Shown one piece after another: positions 58,278 to 59,573 of a stretch of 59,573 nt of DNA. This DNA is from Bacteroidales bacterium. GTDB lineage: Bacteria > Bacteroidota > Bacteroidia > Bacteroidales > UBA932. The stretch is from NCBI GenBank assembly GCA_022777585.1, contig JALFFZ010000106.1:1-59573 (forward strand), written 5' to 3'. Within the stretch, counting starts at the first letter, position 1, and each line of letters starts with the position of its first letter. Made by a program: the position numbers and the translations under genes. The notes beneath the pieces are model-generated. The model was given only the letters and a program-made list of their open reading frames with translations, ran no database searches and had not been told where the DNA came from.

Positions 58278-59573
58278 CTATCTCAAAACAGCCCCGAACT
58301 GGTTCTGGAACGTAGCCAGAAGCCTGGACATAGCCTTCTCGACTTCCTGGTCCGTCAATGTCTTCTCCGGATCCTGGAGAACGAAATTGATGGCATACTG
58401 CTTCTTGCCTTCCGGTATCTTGTCTCCGCGGTAAACGTCGAAGAGAGAAACCTGCTTGAGAATCTTCTTGACCGACTTCTGGGCAGCCCTGCAGAGATCC
58501 GCATAGGCTACATTCTCGTCAATGAGGACGGCGAGATCCCTCCTCACCTCCGGGAACTTAGGCATCTCCTGGAACTTCACCCTGACTCTGGAAACGAGTT
58601 TGAGCAGCGACTGCCAGCAGATCTCCGCTGCGAATACCGGCTGGCGCACGTCGAACTTGCGGGCCAATGCCGGAGCAACAGTACCGATCACCGCAAGCGG
58701 CTCATGCGTACCCGGCAGACTGTAGGATATACCCTCGGCAAAGATGTCTGACGGAGCAGGCTTTGTCTCGAGCGTGAAAATATCCACCGCATATCTCTTG
58801 AGCAGGAGTTCCAGATAGCCCTTGAGCTCATAGAAACTGCCTTTGCGGGCGCCCTCCCTCCAGGATCTCGCAGGCGAGCCGGACATCAGGAGAGTGAAGC
58901 ACTGATGCTCCTCGTATGACGCCAGAGTCTTACCGTCAGTCTCCGGAAGTCTCTGATATACAGAGCCGTATTCAAATGTCTTAAGCGTGCCGATCTGCCT
59001 GTTGACATTGTAGGCAACCACCTCCAGACCGTTAAGAATGAGAGTCTGGCGCAAAACGTTGAGGTCCGCGCTGAGAGGATTTACGATTCTCACGCATCTC
59101 TCCTCCGGGAATGTCGTCAGTCCGGTATAATACGCGCTCTTGGTGAGCGAATTGTTCATTGTCTCATTGAAACCGTTGGCAGCCAGGAAATTGGAGATGT
59201 AGTTGCGGACGGTTTCCGGATCTGGAATCGGAGTCGTGCCCACCGACATTTTCATGTGGTGAGGAAGCTCGATGTTGTTGTAGCTGTAGATTCGGAGAAT
59301 CTCCTCGACAACGTCGCACTCGCGGTAAACGTCAATCATATAGGACGGCGCGGCAACCTTGGCACCACCCTGGCGCTTCTCGATGAAATCGTATGAGAGC
59401 CAGGTCAGGATATTCTCAATGACATCATGGCCGATCTTCTTGCCGATGAATTTTTCAATCCTGTCATAGTCGAGGTCAATGACCTTCTTCTCAATAGGTT
59501 CAGGGTAAGAAACCTGTACCTTGCCCGCGATTCTTCCGCCTGCAAGTTCCTGGATGAGGAGGGCGGCACGCTT
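58278..59573 (-). CDS. pheT: Phenylalanine-tRNA ligase beta subunit, C-terminal part (5' end outside window)
   Basis: The frame is open to the right edge of the window; the Met at 59339 is internal. The visible ~430 residues include part of the B5 domain (YPEPIEKKVIDLDYDRIEKFIG ... SYMIDVYRECDVVEEILRIYSYNNIEL), the catalytic-like core domain, and the C-terminal FDX-ACB anticodon-binding domain (KFPEVRRDLAVLIDENVAYADLCRA, KILKQVSLFDVYRGDKIPEGKKQYAINFVLQDPEKTLTDQEVEKAMSRLLATF). It charges tRNA-Phe together with PheS, which would lie elsewhere. Only the 3' half is in the window. Confidence 0.95.
   Translation of the reverse strand, partial: KRAALLIQELAGGRIAGKVQVSYPEPIEKKVIDLDYDRIEKFIGKKIGHDVIENILTWLSYDFIEKRQGGAKVAAPSYMIDVYRECDVVEEILRIYSYNNIELPHHMKMSVGTTPIPDPETVRNYISNFLAANGFNETMNNSLTKSAYYTGLTTFPEERCVRIVNPLSADLNVLRQTLILNGLEVVAYNVNRQIGTLKTFEYGSVYQRLPETDGKTLASYEEHQCFTLLMSGSPARSWREGARKGSFYELKGYLELLLKRYAVDIFTLETKPAPSDIFAEGISYSLPGTHEPLAVIGTVAPALARKFDVRQPVFAAEICWQSLLKLVSRVRVKFQEMPKFPEVRRDLAVLIDENVAYADLCRAAQKSVKKILKQVSLFDVYRGDKIPEGKKQYAINFVLQDPEKTLTDQEVEKAMSRLLATFQNQFGAVLR

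Overview
The window looks like a chromosomal segment of a gut- or rumen-type Bacteroidota, most likely order Bacteroidales. The evidence is two SusC/SusD outer-membrane pairs, a hybrid two-component regulator (HTCS), Bacteroidetes-specific families (DUF6377, DUF4831, DUF4296, TIGR02757), TAnnTTTG-type -7 boxes, A-rich start regions without Shine-Dalgarno sequences, and the PheA-aminotransferase-TyrA-DAHPS/chorismate mutase operon. No rRNA, CRISPR array, transposase or integrase was found.

Layout. (1) 1-13.9 kb, + strand: an alpha-1,6-glucan (dextran-type) utilisation locus with a DUF6377 regulator (cut by the window edge), SusC, SusD, a SusE/F-like lipoprotein, GH66, GH31 and GH97, ending in a hairpin terminator. 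(2) 14.0-31.5 kb, - strand: a second, more A/T-rich utilisation locus with an HTCS, a DUF5107/TPR protein, SusC, SusD, a right-handed beta-helix protein and a GH43-like/GH50-like fusion enzyme. Its left edge carries a broken copy of the 3' end of the DAHP synthase/chorismate mutase gene, whose intact copy lies at its right edge; this marks it as an inserted or duplicated block. (3) 31.6-35.8 kb, - strand: the Phe/Tyr biosynthesis operon. A 20-residue leader peptide rich in Phe and Tyr and an attenuator hairpin, not annotated by ordinary gene calling, precede it. (4) 35.9-43.7 kb, - strand: a VWA lipoprotein, MntP, RecR, MurQ, a BadF-type sugar kinase, PepD, a DUF4831 protein and an LpxL-like acyltransferase, mostly end-to-start overlapping. 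(5) 43.8-54.1 kb, + strand: a peptide transporter, TIGR02757 protein, zeta-toxin-like kinase, TldD/TldE pair, DNA polymerase I with a degenerate proofreading domain, a sigma factor, RsmG and a YqaA-like membrane protein. (6) 54.1-54.5 kb: one intact tRNA-Val(TAC), and a second partial tRNA-Val 3' end next to a palindrome-rich ~180-bp stretch. (7) 54.6 kb to the end, - strand: DeoC, a radical SAM protein, an amidohydrolase, a DUF4296 lipoprotein and the C-terminal part of PheT.

How the genes work together. In locus 1, surface SusC/D/E proteins would bind and import glucan fragments made by the GH66 endo-dextranase; GH31 and GH97 exo-enzymes release glucose. In locus 2 the HTCS would sense an oligosaccharide and switch on the transporter and two or three enzymes; the substrate is unknown. 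The aro operon appears to be controlled by ribosome stalling at Phe/Tyr codons. The rest is housekeeping: peptidoglycan recycling, DNA repair and replication, peptide uptake and turnover, and translation.
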